DNA of 64,000 nucleotides from Bacteriovorax sp. (GTDB lineage Bacteria; Bdellovibrionota; Bacteriovoracia; Bacteriovoracales; Bacteriovoracaceae). A program made the translations under genes and the position numbers. Under the pieces are notes generated by a model. It was not told the origin of the DNA and ran no database searches. It saw nothing but the letters and a program-made list of their open reading frames with translations. The stretch is from assembly GCA_014377485.1 (NCBI GenBank), contig JACMPM010000020.1, positions 17,975 to 81,974 on the forward strand, written 5' to 3'. Of this stretch, positions 50,899-60,395 are shown in pieces (the first letter of the stretch is position 1; every line of letters starts with the position of its first letter).

Positions 50899-52428
50899 TT
50901 AAATATTCCTAAAGCCCGAGAGGCTTGACCATACATCTGCAGATTTCTTAATTTCACCATTGGCAGGATTTCCATTGTGTCCATTAATTTTAGAGCTAAA
51001 AAGGGCCGCTGCAATCGCCAGCGCAATTTCTTCTTTAGTTTTCTTTTTAGGTTTTAATTTGTCTTCGTATGTTTTTACAAAATTAGTAAATGTAATCCCC
51101 TGACGGTACTCAGAAAGCGAAAGAATACGCTTCAAATAATCGCGATTGGTCTTAACCCCGATAAAAACTATTTCGTTTAAAGCTAGTATTAATTTATCTG
51201 CAGCGAGATCTCTAGTTTCACCCCATGAAATGAGTTTTGCCAACATAGGGTCAAAAGAAATAGTCACTTCGTTTCCATCTATATAACCGCAATCCAGTCG
51301 AGTGTGGAGCAAAGTAGATTTACCAATTTTTTTTATGGTTCCAATACTTGGAAGAAAATCATTATCAGGATCTTCAGCGTATAATCTCACTTCGATAGCA
51401 TGACCCGCTTGTTTTAGGTCCTCTTGCTTAAAGGGAAGTTTTTCTCCTTGGGCCACTAAAATTTGCAATCGAACTAAATCAAGTCCCGTTACCATTTCTG
51501 TTACTGGATGCTCAACTTGTAGGCGGGTATTCATTTCTAGAAAATAAAATTTTTCGTCAGTGTCCAAAATAAGTTCAATCGTACCTGCACCAATATAATT
51601 AATTCCACTGGTAATCTTTAATGCAGCTGCCGTCATTTGGGCGCGCAATTCGGGAGTCACAGCAGGGCTTGGAGACTCTTCAACGATTTTTTGGTAACGT
51701 CTTTGAATAGAGCATTCGCGCTCAAACAAATGAAAATGATTACCGTGTTTATCGCTCATAACTTGAATTTCAATATGGCGAGGTGATGTTATATATTTTT
51801 CCAGGAGAACAGTGTCATCACCGAAACTATTGAGAGCTTCGCGTTTTGCTCCCTCAAAAGCCGACTGAAATTCACTTTCAAAATTTACGATTCTCATTCC
51901 CTTTCCACCACCGCCGGCAGAAGCTTTTATCAAAACAGGAAAACCTAAACGGCAGGCTTCTTTGCATAAATGAGACATCTCTTGATTGTCGCCATGATAT
52001 CCAGGAATGGAGGGCACACCTAATTCTTGAATTTTAATTTTTGAAGATTTTTTATCTCCCATCAAATCGATTGATTCTGAAGATGGACCAATAAAGATTA
52101 ATCCGCTGGCAGTTACAAGTTTTGAGAAAGATGATTTTTCTGAGAGAAAACCATATCCAGGATGCACAGCATCCGCACCACAACTTCTCGCAATCTCAAT
52201 AATCTTTGCTTGATTCAAATAAGTATCTTTTAAAGATCCTGCCCCCAAACAAAATGCTTCATCCCCCGCCGTACAATGCGGAAGCCCTCTTTCTTCTTCA
52301 GTAAAAATAGTAACAGTCTTAATCCCCATCTCACGCGCTGTTTGAATTATCCGAAGAGCAATCTCCCCCCGATTAGCAATCAGAATTTTATTAATCTTCT
52401 TCACTTCAACCTTAGAATTATTTTTCAT
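50899..52428 (-). CDS. liuD: Biotin carboxylase subunit of methylcrotonoyl-CoA carboxylase
   Basis: About 509 residues. The ATG at 52428 overlaps the stop of the preceding hydratase gene (ATGA), which decides the start over a TTG two codons earlier. KINKILIANRGEIALRIIQTARE is the entry motif; KASAGGGGKGMRI is the ATP loop; EKYITSPRHIEIQ and EMNTRLQVEHPVTEMVTG are typical of biotin carboxylases. It carboxylates biotin on the separate carrier, for use on 3-methylcrotonyl-CoA by the carboxyltransferase. The fold ends where fused versions would continue to the carrier domain. The liu context distinguishes it from acetyl-CoA carboxylase AccC. Confidence 0.88.
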   Translation of the reverse strand: MKNNSKVEVKKINKILIANRGEIALRIIQTAREMGIKTVTIFTEEERGLPHCTAGDEAFCLGAGSLKDTYLNQAKIIEIARSCGADAVHPGYGFLSEKSSFSKLVTASGLIFIGPSSESIDLMGDKKSSKIKIQELGVPSIPGYHGDNQEMSHLCKEACRLGFPVLIKASAGGGGKGMRIVNFESEFQSAFEGAKREALNSFGDDTVLLEKYITSPRHIEIQVMSDKHGNHFHLFERECSIQRRYQKIVEESPSPAVTPELRAQMTAAALKITSGINYIGAGTIELILDTDEKFYFLEMNTRLQVEHPVTEMVTGLDLVRLQILVAQGEKLPFKQEDLKQAGHAIEVRLYAEDPDNDFLPSIGTIKKIGKSTLLHTRLDCGYIDGNEVTISFDPMLAKLISWGETRDLAADKLILALNEIVFIGVKTNRDYLKRILSLSEYRQGITFTNFVKTYEDKLKPKKKTKEEIALAIAAALFSSKINGHNGNPANGEIKKSADVWSSLSGFRNI

Positions 52429-53201
52429 AACCAACTCGCTTTTCTTTTTTCTAATAGTGCATTCATTCCTTCCTGACCTTCGTTACCAGTTCTAACTTTT
52501 GAAATCATTTCACATGAATAAGACCTAGCTTCTTCGATACTAGGTTTTCTCACAACTTCTGCAATTAATTCTTTGGCCATAGCACTAGCGTTTGGAGCCG
52601 CCTGTAAAAACTCGTTAATAATGACTTCTAAATCTTCATCTAATTTATCAAAAGAAGAAATCTGATGAACAAGACCCATCATCATCGCTTTACTTGCATT
52701 AAAGCGCATTCCACTCATAAAAGTTGCGCGGGCATGACTCTCACCTATTTTTGCAATGACAAAGGGAGAGATTACCGCTGGCAAGAGTCCCAGGCGCACT
52801 TCTGTAAAAGCAAATGAAACAGTATCAATCGCGATGACATAATCACAACAGGCCAAGAATCCTGCTCCACCACCTAAGGCGGAGCCATTGACTCTGGCAA
52901 TAGTTGGTTTTTTAAATTTATTTATGACCGTAAAAAGCTCTGCTAAGTTTTCAGTATCTTTTAGATTTTCTTCGTAAGAATAATCTTTCATACGCTTCAT
53001 CCAGTTTAAATCTGCTCCCGCACAAAATGATTTACCTGTTCCTGTTAAAACGACGACTCGAACATTTTCATTTTGTGCAAGTTTATTAAAACATTCAATT
53101 AAATCTGAGATCATCTCGTCATTAAAGGCATTATGAAGTTCAGGACGATTTAGAGTAACTGTAGCGACTCCACGATTATCGATTTGTTTTTTATAATACA
53201 T
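52425..53201 (-). CDS. liuC: Methylglutaconyl-CoA hydratase (LiuC-like)
   Basis: A crotonase of about 258 residues. The ATG at 53201 is chosen for AGGATG nine bases upstream. The oxyanion motifs are GKSFCAGADLNWMKRM and GGGAGFLACCDYVIA; the catalytic Glu lies in FAFTEVRLGLLPAVISPFV, the LiuC/AUH-type sequence. It hydrates 3-methylglutaconyl-CoA to HMG-CoA. It sits four bases after the carboxyltransferase and overlaps the biotin carboxylase start, in the standard liu gene order. Confidence 0.88.
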   Translation of the reverse strand: MYYKKQIDNRGVATVTLNRPELHNAFNDEMISDLIECFNKLAQNENVRVVVLTGTGKSFCAGADLNWMKRMKDYSYEENLKDTENLAELFTVINKFKKPTIARVNGSALGGGAGFLACCDYVIAIDTVSFAFTEVRLGLLPAVISPFVIAKIGESHARATFMSGMRFNASKAMMMGLVHQISSFDKLDEDLEVIINEFLQAAPNASAMAKELIAEVVRKPSIEEARSYSCEMISKVRTGNEGQEGMNALLEKRKASWL

Positions 53202-53205
53202 GTTA

Positions 53206-54828
53206 TTACATCCTAAAAATGCCAAACGAAGGCTTTCCAATTTCTGAATTCAGGGAAGCAGCAATTGCTAATCCCAAAAGATCTCTTGTCTGCGCAGGAT
53301 CAATCACACCGTCATCCCAGAGTCTTGCACTCGAGTAGTAAGGACTTCCTTCTGCATCGTATTTATCTAAAATTGGCTTTTCAAAACTGGCCACTTCAGC
53401 GGTACTCATTTCTGGTTTACCAGCGGCCTTTAAACCTTGCTGTTTTACAGTGGATAAAACTTTAGCTGCCTGTTCTCCACCCATGACTGAAATGCGGGAA
53501 TTTGGCCACATCCACAGAAAGCGTGGTGAATAGGCCCTTCCACACATTCCGTAATTTCCTGCGCCAAAAGATCCGCCGATGATTACGGTAAATTTTGGAA
53601 CTTGTACCGTAGAAACGGCCGTTACCATTTTCGCTCCATGCTTGGCGATGCCTTCATTTTCATATTGGCGACCAACCATGAAACCAGTGATATTTTGTAA
53701 AAATAAAAGCGGAATTTTTCTCTGTCCGCATAGTTCTATAAAGTGAGCGCCTTTTTGCGCACTCTCAGAAAAAAGAATTCCGTTGTTTGCCACGATTCCA
53801 ATTTGTTGTCCGTGAATGCGAGCAAAACCTGTTACCAAAGTAGTTCCGTAACGCTCCTTGAATTCATGAAACTCTGATCCATCAACTAAGCGAGCAATAA
53901 TCTCTTTTACATCAAAAGGCTTCCTAGTATCTTTAGGAATGATTCCATACAACTCACTGCTGTCATACAATGGCGCCAGAGTGTCTTTAGTAGCTTTTAA
54001 ACCTTGGGCCGCTCCGGGGGATTTAAAATTTAAATTTTCAATAATATTTCGGGTGATGATGAAAGCTTCTTCTTCATCGTTTGCCAAATGATCACTAACG
54101 CCGCTGATGCGGGTATGGACATCGGCTCCGCCTAAATCTTCAGCAGTAACTATTTCACCTGTGGCAGCTAAAACGAGTGGTGGTCCTCCCAAAAAAATAG
54201 TTCCATTACCTGCAACAATAATTGTTTCATCACTCATCGCTGGAACATAAGCTCCACCAGCTGTACAAGATCCTAGTACTACTGCGATCTGCGGAATACC
54301 TTTCGCACTCATCTGGGCCTGATTATAAAAAATGCGACCAAAGTGATCTCTATCTGGAAAAACTTCATCTTGTTTAGGTAAAAAAGCGCCGCCGCTATCT
54401 ACTAAATAAATGCAGGGAAGATTATTTTCAAAAGCAATTTCCTGAGCACGAAGATGTTTCTTCACTGTCATCGGAAAATAAGTTCCGCCTTTTACCGTCG
54501 CATCGTTGGCAACAAATAAACATTCAATACCGTGCACTCTTCCAATCCCTGTAACCATACCTGCACCGGGAACATCTTCTTCATAAAGATTATAGGCAGC
54601 CAGAGTTGAGAGTTCAATGAAGGGAGAGCCAGCATCCAATATTTTTTCAATGCGTTCGCGAGGTAAAAACTTTTGGCGTAAGTGATGTCGTTTAACCTGA
54701 TCTTCTCCACCACCAGATTTAATTTTATTAAGTCTTGTAATCAATTCTTCTTTTAGCGATAAATGATAGGCTTTATTTTCTTTAAAATCAGATGAGTTTA
54801 CGTCGATATGAGACTCGATAACGTCCAT
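53206..54828 (-). CDS. liuB: Methylcrotonoyl-CoA carboxylase carboxyltransferase subunit
   Basis: About 540 residues from the ATG at 54828 (MDVIESHID), supported by AGAGGATTTC; a longer reading is not. Motifs: [76 protein letters not shown] and the [22 protein letters not shown] stretch, all typical of acyl-CoA carboxylase beta subunits of the MCC type. It moves carboxyl from biotin to 3-methylcrotonyl-CoA. It is the first gene of the liu operon; isovaleryl-CoA dehydrogenase (liuA) is not next to it. Confidence 0.92.
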   Translation of the reverse strand: MDVIESHIDVNSSDFKENKAYHLSLKEELITRLNKIKSGGGEDQVKRHHLRQKFLPRERIEKILDAGSPFIELSTLAAYNLYEEDVPGAGMVTGIGRVHGIECLFVANDATVKGGTYFPMTVKKHLRAQEIAFENNLPCIYLVDSGGAFLPKQDEVFPDRDHFGRIFYNQAQMSAKGIPQIAVVLGSCTAGGAYVPAMSDETIIVAGNGTIFLGGPPLVLAATGEIVTAEDLGGADVHTRISGVSDHLANDEEEAFIITRNIIENLNFKSPGAAQGLKATKDTLAPLYDSSELYGIIPKDTRKPFDVKEIIARLVDGSEFHEFKERYGTTLVTGFARIHGQQIGIVANNGILFSESAQKGAHFIELCGQRKIPLLFLQNITGFMVGRQYENEGIAKHGAKMVTAVSTVQVPKFTVIIGGSFGAGNYGMCGRAYSPRFLWMWPNSRISVMGGEQAAKVLSTVKQQGLKAAGKPEMSTAEVASFEKPILDKYDAEGSPYYSSARLWDDGVIDPAQTRDLLGLAIAASLNSEIGKPSFGIFRM

Positions 54829-54923
54829 GAAATCCTCTGCAACTAAAGTGTGTATAATAACAGACCATAGTTTAAGAATTTTAGGGCCTTGTAGCAAGTC
54901 TTAAAGTTCCGCAAAAGCGATTA

Positions 54924-57521
54924 CTAATTGCGTTGTACGGCATCGTTAATGAGGGATTTCAGTTTAAATAATCGTGTGGGATCGCGTCCAACTTCTTTCA
55001 TAGATTTTTGGACATTACTTGCTTCTTTAACGATGATTTCTTCCTGTGCTTTAGAAAGACGAACTTTCTTAAAGCGCGGTTTACCATTATTTGCCAATTG
55101 AGGTTTTCCTTTAGTGTCCAACTCAACAGTAACTTTCATCAAAACCCCATTTTCACGAATCAAAAAAGGCTGCCCTTTAGACTCTTCAATGAAATTCACG
55201 ATATCACCTTCTTTTGGATTTTCAGGAATATTTGTCGGATCAATAACAACTTCACCCGTTTTTGATAACATAATTCCTGGACCAATTTTATCTGATCCAA
55301 TTTTGACCTTGTCACCTGGAGTTGAAGAATTGGCGGAAGCAATTGAGCGTGAAGCAGCATTTGCGCCTGTATTTGTACCACTTGAATAGTCAACAGCTTG
55401 GCCAGCATTTGCACTTGCTGCAACTGCCCCTCTATTATTTTCATCATTTTTTGCAATAGTGCTGCTGTTATTTCCAAAATTACTTGAACCGTTATTTTTC
55501 GAAGCAATCACCGAATTTGATCTTTCAGATTCTTTTGATGTTTCTGGAGCGGCAGTCATTTTATCTTTAGTCGCACGGGCCTGAGTATTTTTCAAATCTT
55601 CAATTTGCTGACGTAGACTCTGAAGTTCATCTAACTCATCTTTTCCGTCTTTGACTCCATCAGGATTTGTCTGCATTTTTTTAGATAGAGATTTTTCTTT
55701 AGTCTCAAGTTCCGCCATGCGTGCCCGCAAGCTGCTCTCTGTAGTATCAGCATCGCGATTTTTTTTATCTTCAATTATTGTTGCATTATTCATTACTTCA
55801 ATCATGCTGGGATCAAATCCCTTACTTGGATGATTATTTAAACCGGGATCAGGAAAAATACTTTTTGGTGCGGTTATGAGATCATCAGATCGAGTGCTGA
55901 TAACTTGTGCTTCTGTTTTATTTTGAGCTAAAGCATTAGTTAAACTCGTATCGCGCCCGATAACTTCTGGCTTGAAAACTTCGGGATTCAACTTGACTCC
56001 GGCATCTCTAAGTTCACGCTGTAGAGTCACATCTTTTTTAATGTTCGCTTCAACTTCCCTACCTTTTTCATCGCGAAGTGCCTGAGATGAAGCATCAGCA
56101 CGATTTGACATATCTGTTAGCATTTGGCTGTGTTTGACTGATTGGCCGATGGTTGAATTTTCAGGAATTTGTAAATCTTTAAACTTTTGTTGGCAAGAAT
56201 TGACTTCCATCATATAAGCCAAATATTTTTGATATATTTGATTTTTTGCATTCGCCATTCTATTCAATGTTTTTATTTTTTCAGATCTGTCTGGATCTTT
56301 CCCACTTTCATAATTAGCAATCATCTTTCTAAAAATATCGTCCTTATTTTCAAGAAGAATATCGTAGACATGTCCGTTTTCTAAACTCTTGGCAACATTA
56401 CTACATACATGAGCGAGAGTGGCCACTTGTCCGCAATTTTGCTCGATATATTTATTGACTAAGTTTAATCTAATCATATTAACTTTATCAGAGAGTGCAC
56501 TGCGATCGGTGTTGACAATAAAATCATTTGGAGAAAAGAATATGCCTTTCATCGCATTTTCTAATTCATGATTGGCTGTCAAATTTCTGAATGCAAAAAT
56601 GGGATCAATTTTTCTATTCTCATCTGCATTCAATTTCAATATATTGCTTAGAACAACTTTTTGTAAGTCGTCGTGAGACATTTTACTTATTGCAAGACTA
56701 TCCTTACTCAAAAGCTCCGTCATGATATTATCCAAGAGACCATCTTGGCCGGCCTCGGGATTATTCATAATTTTTGATAATTTTCTGTCTTTAACTTCAC
56801 CCACTTGAATTTTAGAAAAAATTTCATCAATTGTAGCTTGCTTTGGGCGTTCCAAAACTTGACTCATATCTGTGACTGAAGCGTCATGTGGAATGGCAGA
56901 TCTTCTGGCAACATCGCTAAAATATTGTCCGGTGATATGACCTTTTACGATGTGATCCCACTCTGAGTTCACAAGACACTCTCCAGCGGGTTTTTGGGCA
57001 CTCTCACAACGGTATTTTACAAATTTGGGAGGTAGTTTTTCAGCATAAGCGAGTAAGTCTCTAAGGTGATCTGCTTTTCTATTGGCATATTCTCCCATTT
57101 CTTTTTTTATATTTTCTTGCATTAAAAAGTTCATCGATTCAATCGCAATAAATTCTTTATCTCTTTTATCTAATAAAGTTTCATCCTTTTGATCTGCTTC
57201 AAATTTTTGGCATTTTAGAGCGGCGGTACAATAATTTTTATCCAACTTCTCACTAGAAATAAATGAACCTACATTACTACAAACAACGTTATCAAAAATT
57301 CCTGTTATATTACCCTCTGATCTTTGCGATAAAGCGGCAAAATCTACAACTGTACTGCAAGATTGATACTCTACTTTTTTGGAAAATAAGCTTAAATTGC
57401 TTGAATTAGATACACGCGACATTTCAGGAACACTGGCATTATATTTGGGTATACCTGCTGCTTGGATTGTTGGCGTTGTCATTGACAAAATAGTTGCCAC
57501 ACAAATAATTTTCTTCATCAT
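54924..57521 (-). CDS. Exported coiled-coil protein A of a tandem pair, 865 residues
   Basis: Signal peptide about 1-22 (MMKKIICVATILSMTTPTIQA); starts at 57521 or 57518. The N-terminal part (25-400) is helical with Cys in YQSCSTVVDF, VVCSNVG, NYCTAALKCQ and AHVCSNVAKSLENG. A coiled coil follows (around MAELETKEKSLSKKM, LQSLRQQIEDLK), then a low-complexity Ser/Asn/Ala stretch, then a conserved tail with GQPFLIRENGVLMKVTVEL and GKPRFKKVRLS. It follows its paralog after 19 bases. The family is not recognised; it may be a surface or envelope scaffold. Confidence 0.7.
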   Translation of the reverse strand: MMKKIICVATILSMTTPTIQAAGIPKYNASVPEMSRVSNSSNLSLFSKKVEYQSCSTVVDFAALSQRSEGNITGIFDNVVCSNVGSFISSEKLDKNYCTAALKCQKFEADQKDETLLDKRDKEFIAIESMNFLMQENIKKEMGEYANRKADHLRDLLAYAEKLPPKFVKYRCESAQKPAGECLVNSEWDHIVKGHITGQYFSDVARRSAIPHDASVTDMSQVLERPKQATIDEIFSKIQVGEVKDRKLSKIMNNPEAGQDGLLDNIMTELLSKDSLAISKMSHDDLQKVVLSNILKLNADENRKIDPIFAFRNLTANHELENAMKGIFFSPNDFIVNTDRSALSDKVNMIRLNLVNKYIEQNCGQVATLAHVCSNVAKSLENGHVYDILLENKDDIFRKMIANYESGKDPDRSEKIKTLNRMANAKNQIYQKYLAYMMEVNSCQQKFKDLQIPENSTIGQSVKHSQMLTDMSNRADASSQALRDEKGREVEANIKKDVTLQRELRDAGVKLNPEVFKPEVIGRDTSLTNALAQNKTEAQVISTRSDDLITAPKSIFPDPGLNNHPSKGFDPSMIEVMNNATIIEDKKNRDADTTESSLRARMAELETKEKSLSKKMQTNPDGVKDGKDELDELQSLRQQIEDLKNTQARATKDKMTAAPETSKESERSNSVIASKNNGSSNFGNNSSTIAKNDENNRGAVAASANAGQAVDYSSGTNTGANAASRSIASANSSTPGDKVKIGSDKIGPGIMLSKTGEVVIDPTNIPENPKEGDIVNFIEESKGQPFLIRENGVLMKVTVELDTKGKPQLANNGKPRFKKVRLSKAQEEIIVKEASNVQKSMKEVGRDPTRLFKLKSLINDAVQRN

Positions 57522-57540
57522 TAATTCCTAAAAATTTATA

Positions 57541-60162
57541 CTAATTCTTTTCAAAGGCTTTTTTTGTTATATTTTTCAATTTTAAGTATTCTGCACGTTC
57601 ATGTTTTAAACGTTCTTCTTCATCGCGTTTTAAATCTGCACTGTCATTGATGCTTGCCGGAGCTCGTCCATCTTTATCTTGCACTTTGCCTCTTGCAAAC
57701 TTCTTATCGCCTACTTTTCCTTTTACTATTTTTTCAAAAAGAGGTTTACCTTTTTCATCAAGAATGACTTTCCCATTTTTTATGACCGGTACAATTTCTT
57801 TTACGACACCGCCTTCTTCGATATAAAAAGGAAGGCCTCCCATTTCTATAATTCTCTCTGTAATTGCTTCTGAAGCTTTTTCAGAAGTCATTCCATCAAT
57901 CTTGGTTAAAACGATTCCGGATTTTGCAGAACTAGACCCAGAAATTGCTCCACTGATCGCGGCCGGAGTACGAGATGCAGAACTTGAAGCTGCACTCTCG
58001 ATTGCAGAGCTGCTTGCAGCGTGATTGGAAGCGACTGAGCTGATATCTTGATCCTTATTAACTGATGCTGATGAATGAGATTCTCCTGAACTACTTGTCG
58101 CTTCTATCTGAGCCGTTTTAAATCCATTTGCTCCTGAAGAGGCAAAAGAGTGACCATTGTCTTTTGAATCGGTATTATCAGCTTTCGTTTTAGAATCGGC
58201 CTTCAAATCACTGATTTGATTTTTTAAATCTGCGATAGTTTTATTTTCTTCACTAATTTTTTTTTGACGTTCCTTTTCATTGTCTGCTGCTTCTTTCTCA
58301 GTTTTAATTCTTTCTAAATTATCTTCTGTAGAAGCTAGTTTTTTACTTAATTCAGAAATTTTATCGTTTAAAGCTGAGTTTGTGCTTGAAGCTGGAGCTG
58401 TATTTTTTAAATCGCGTAGCGATCCGTCAGTATTTTTTGGCGTATTATCGTTATTTTCAACGTATGAGCGACCGATATTATTAAACGAGTTATTATAAAG
58501 AGCATTACTACTTGCGGAGCTAGTATCGACATTAGATATTCCTTTCACAGAGTTTTTATAACCATCTTTAAAGCCATTTGAAATACTGGATGAGAGCGAA
58601 CTTTCATCAGAAGAATTAATTTTCTCAGTTGCTGCATCGGATGATTTTATTATCGACGGTATTGGTGGACCCATTAATTTTTCGCCACTTAAATCAGAAT
58701 TAGAATTAAAATTAGGTTTTCCATCGACCAGAATAAGATTACCTGAAGATGGCTTATTTGATACTGAATCAATATTTTGTGATCTACCAAAATCTCTTAC
58801 GGTCCAATCATTAAACAGAGTAATACCAAATGGATTTGTCTTTGGCACATTCAATACATAAACAATATTAAAAGCTTTACAGCGTTCTGCATCCATGACG
58901 ATTTTGAAATCATCAAAATCTAGAACACCTTGAGGATAAATACCTCTTAAAAGATCATATCTATCATCTTCTTTTTCATTTGGAAGATAAGTTGCCGCAT
59001 TTAAATTATATAAACCACTTATGCGTTCAGAATTTTTAAGTTTGGTTGCGCTATTACAAATATTACTAAGATGTTCAGTTTCGTTACATGTCTTTCCTAA
59101 GAGAGTTTTTGCAGTTGTAAGTCTATATTCTTCAATTGCTTTTTTTGCCGATGCAAGATCAAAATTTTTCAGTTGCAATAGTTTTTCAAAATATTTGTAA
59201 TGAACAGATTTTTTAAAAAGCTCTCTAGAGGAATTTATGTAATCTTTTTCATATCCAAAGATAGGGTCTAATTTACCTTGCTTTTTAAATTCACTCAGTT
59301 TAGTAAAAACATTTTGCAATTTTGCCGAATTATCATCATTAGAAACAATTATCCCGGCGAGACTCTCCAACATTTCAGAATCATTTGCTAACGAATCATT
59401 TACTATAGTATCAGAGCGCTCTTTAAAATAAGTTTGGGTAACACTTTCATCTTCATTGCTTTTCTTATAAGCAGATTGAAAAATTTTATAATCTTTCTTG
59501 GAGTCTAATCCATTGTTGTTAAAACAACTGACTCTAGGTGATTGACAAGAATCTTGCATCCGATTAAATCCAGTATCTATAATATTTGCGTCGCAATTGT
59601 ATTTCATTTCAGCATTTTTTGAATCGTAATCAAAAGGTGATTTACAGTCACCTAAAATATCTTTGCCGTATTTTTTTTCAGCAAATTTTCTAACGGCTTC
59701 AATTTTATCCATTTTATTAATTTCTTTTCCCAACGATATGCCTACATAGTCTTCTGCTATGTATAACGGAATTGAGATTGAAGCTAATAAACTTTGAGTA
59801 TCAATACCGGTCAGTGCCTTGCTGCAATCAATACTTGAGTTGCAATATCCAACTGAAAAACGATCAGTATTTTTCTTAACTTCTGAACAAGAAGCTAATG
59901 CTCCAATCCGGCCACCGGCCAGTGCAAATGGAATTGTCTGGGTTTTGATTCCGCTCGTATTTTGATAAGTATGACAATCAACTGAGTAAGAGTTATTTGA
60001 AAATCCCGAATTAATAGATTTAGTTGCGTAAAAATCTAGATAATCACTGCTTGAACTGGAAAATCCATACATTCCCGTTCCTATGCTATAATCTTGTGCC
60101 ATCGAAATATTCAGCGACAAAAATATTGCAAAAATAGAAAATGGAAAAAGCAGTTTATTCAT
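57541..60162 (-). CDS. Exported coiled-coil protein B of a tandem pair, 873 residues
   Basis: Signal peptide 1-22, ending SMAQ; GAGG precedes the ATG. The N-terminal half has Cys in SVDCHTYQ, ASCSEVK, GYCNSSIDCSK and NICNSATKL. A central coiled coil (around ISELSKKLASTEDNLERIKTEKEAADNEK) and a Ser/Ala-rich stretch precede a C-terminal tail GGLPFYIEEGGVVKEIVPV, GKPLFEKIVKG. The same tail pattern (G-x-PF-x-I-x-E-x-GV, then GKPxFxK) is seen in the downstream paralog, so they arose by duplication. A sigma-28-type promoter lies upstream, and the pair is likely one operon. Confidence 0.72.
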   Translation of the reverse strand: MNKLLFPFSIFAIFLSLNISMAQDYSIGTGMYGFSSSSSDYLDFYATKSINSGFSNNSYSVDCHTYQNTSGIKTQTIPFALAGGRIGALASCSEVKKNTDRFSVGYCNSSIDCSKALTGIDTQSLLASISIPLYIAEDYVGISLGKEINKMDKIEAVRKFAEKKYGKDILGDCKSPFDYDSKNAEMKYNCDANIIDTGFNRMQDSCQSPRVSCFNNNGLDSKKDYKIFQSAYKKSNEDESVTQTYFKERSDTIVNDSLANDSEMLESLAGIIVSNDDNSAKLQNVFTKLSEFKKQGKLDPIFGYEKDYINSSRELFKKSVHYKYFEKLLQLKNFDLASAKKAIEEYRLTTAKTLLGKTCNETEHLSNICNSATKLKNSERISGLYNLNAATYLPNEKEDDRYDLLRGIYPQGVLDFDDFKIVMDAERCKAFNIVYVLNVPKTNPFGITLFNDWTVRDFGRSQNIDSVSNKPSSGNLILVDGKPNFNSNSDLSGEKLMGPPIPSIIKSSDAATEKINSSDESSLSSSISNGFKDGYKNSVKGISNVDTSSASSNALYNNSFNNIGRSYVENNDNTPKNTDGSLRDLKNTAPASSTNSALNDKISELSKKLASTEDNLERIKTEKEAADNEKERQKKISEENKTIADLKNQISDLKADSKTKADNTDSKDNGHSFASSGANGFKTAQIEATSSSGESHSSASVNKDQDISSVASNHAASSSAIESAASSSASRTPAAISGAISGSSSAKSGIVLTKIDGMTSEKASEAITERIIEMGGLPFYIEEGGVVKEIVPVIKNGKVILDEKGKPLFEKIVKGKVGDKKFARGKVQDKDGRAPASINDSADLKRDEEERLKHERAEYLKLKNITKKAFEKN

Positions 60163-60182
60163 AAAAACCTCATCGTCCGATA

Positions 60183-60209
60183 GTATCGGAATTTAAGGAA
60201 TATTCTTGA
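60183..60209 (-). promoter_or_regulatory. Sigma-28-type promoter for the tandem coiled-coil pair
   Basis: On the minus strand CTCAAG (TCAA at 60206-60209), 15 bases, then TCCGATAC (60183-60190). Six of eight -10 positions match. It begins about 20 bases upstream of the ATG. Confidence 0.5.
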
Positions 60210-60395
60210 GAAAATGACTCTCTTTAGGAATTCGTTCCAACTATCGATTGATTACGAACCTAATCTCGAAAAATCGTGAAATTTAATGCCATATATATTT
60301 GTCAGTGGAGCAAGAAGTGTTTTAAAATGTTAACAATATTTTATTTAAATAAATATTGATCAATATAAAAAATTTCAAAATATAAGGATGCTTAG

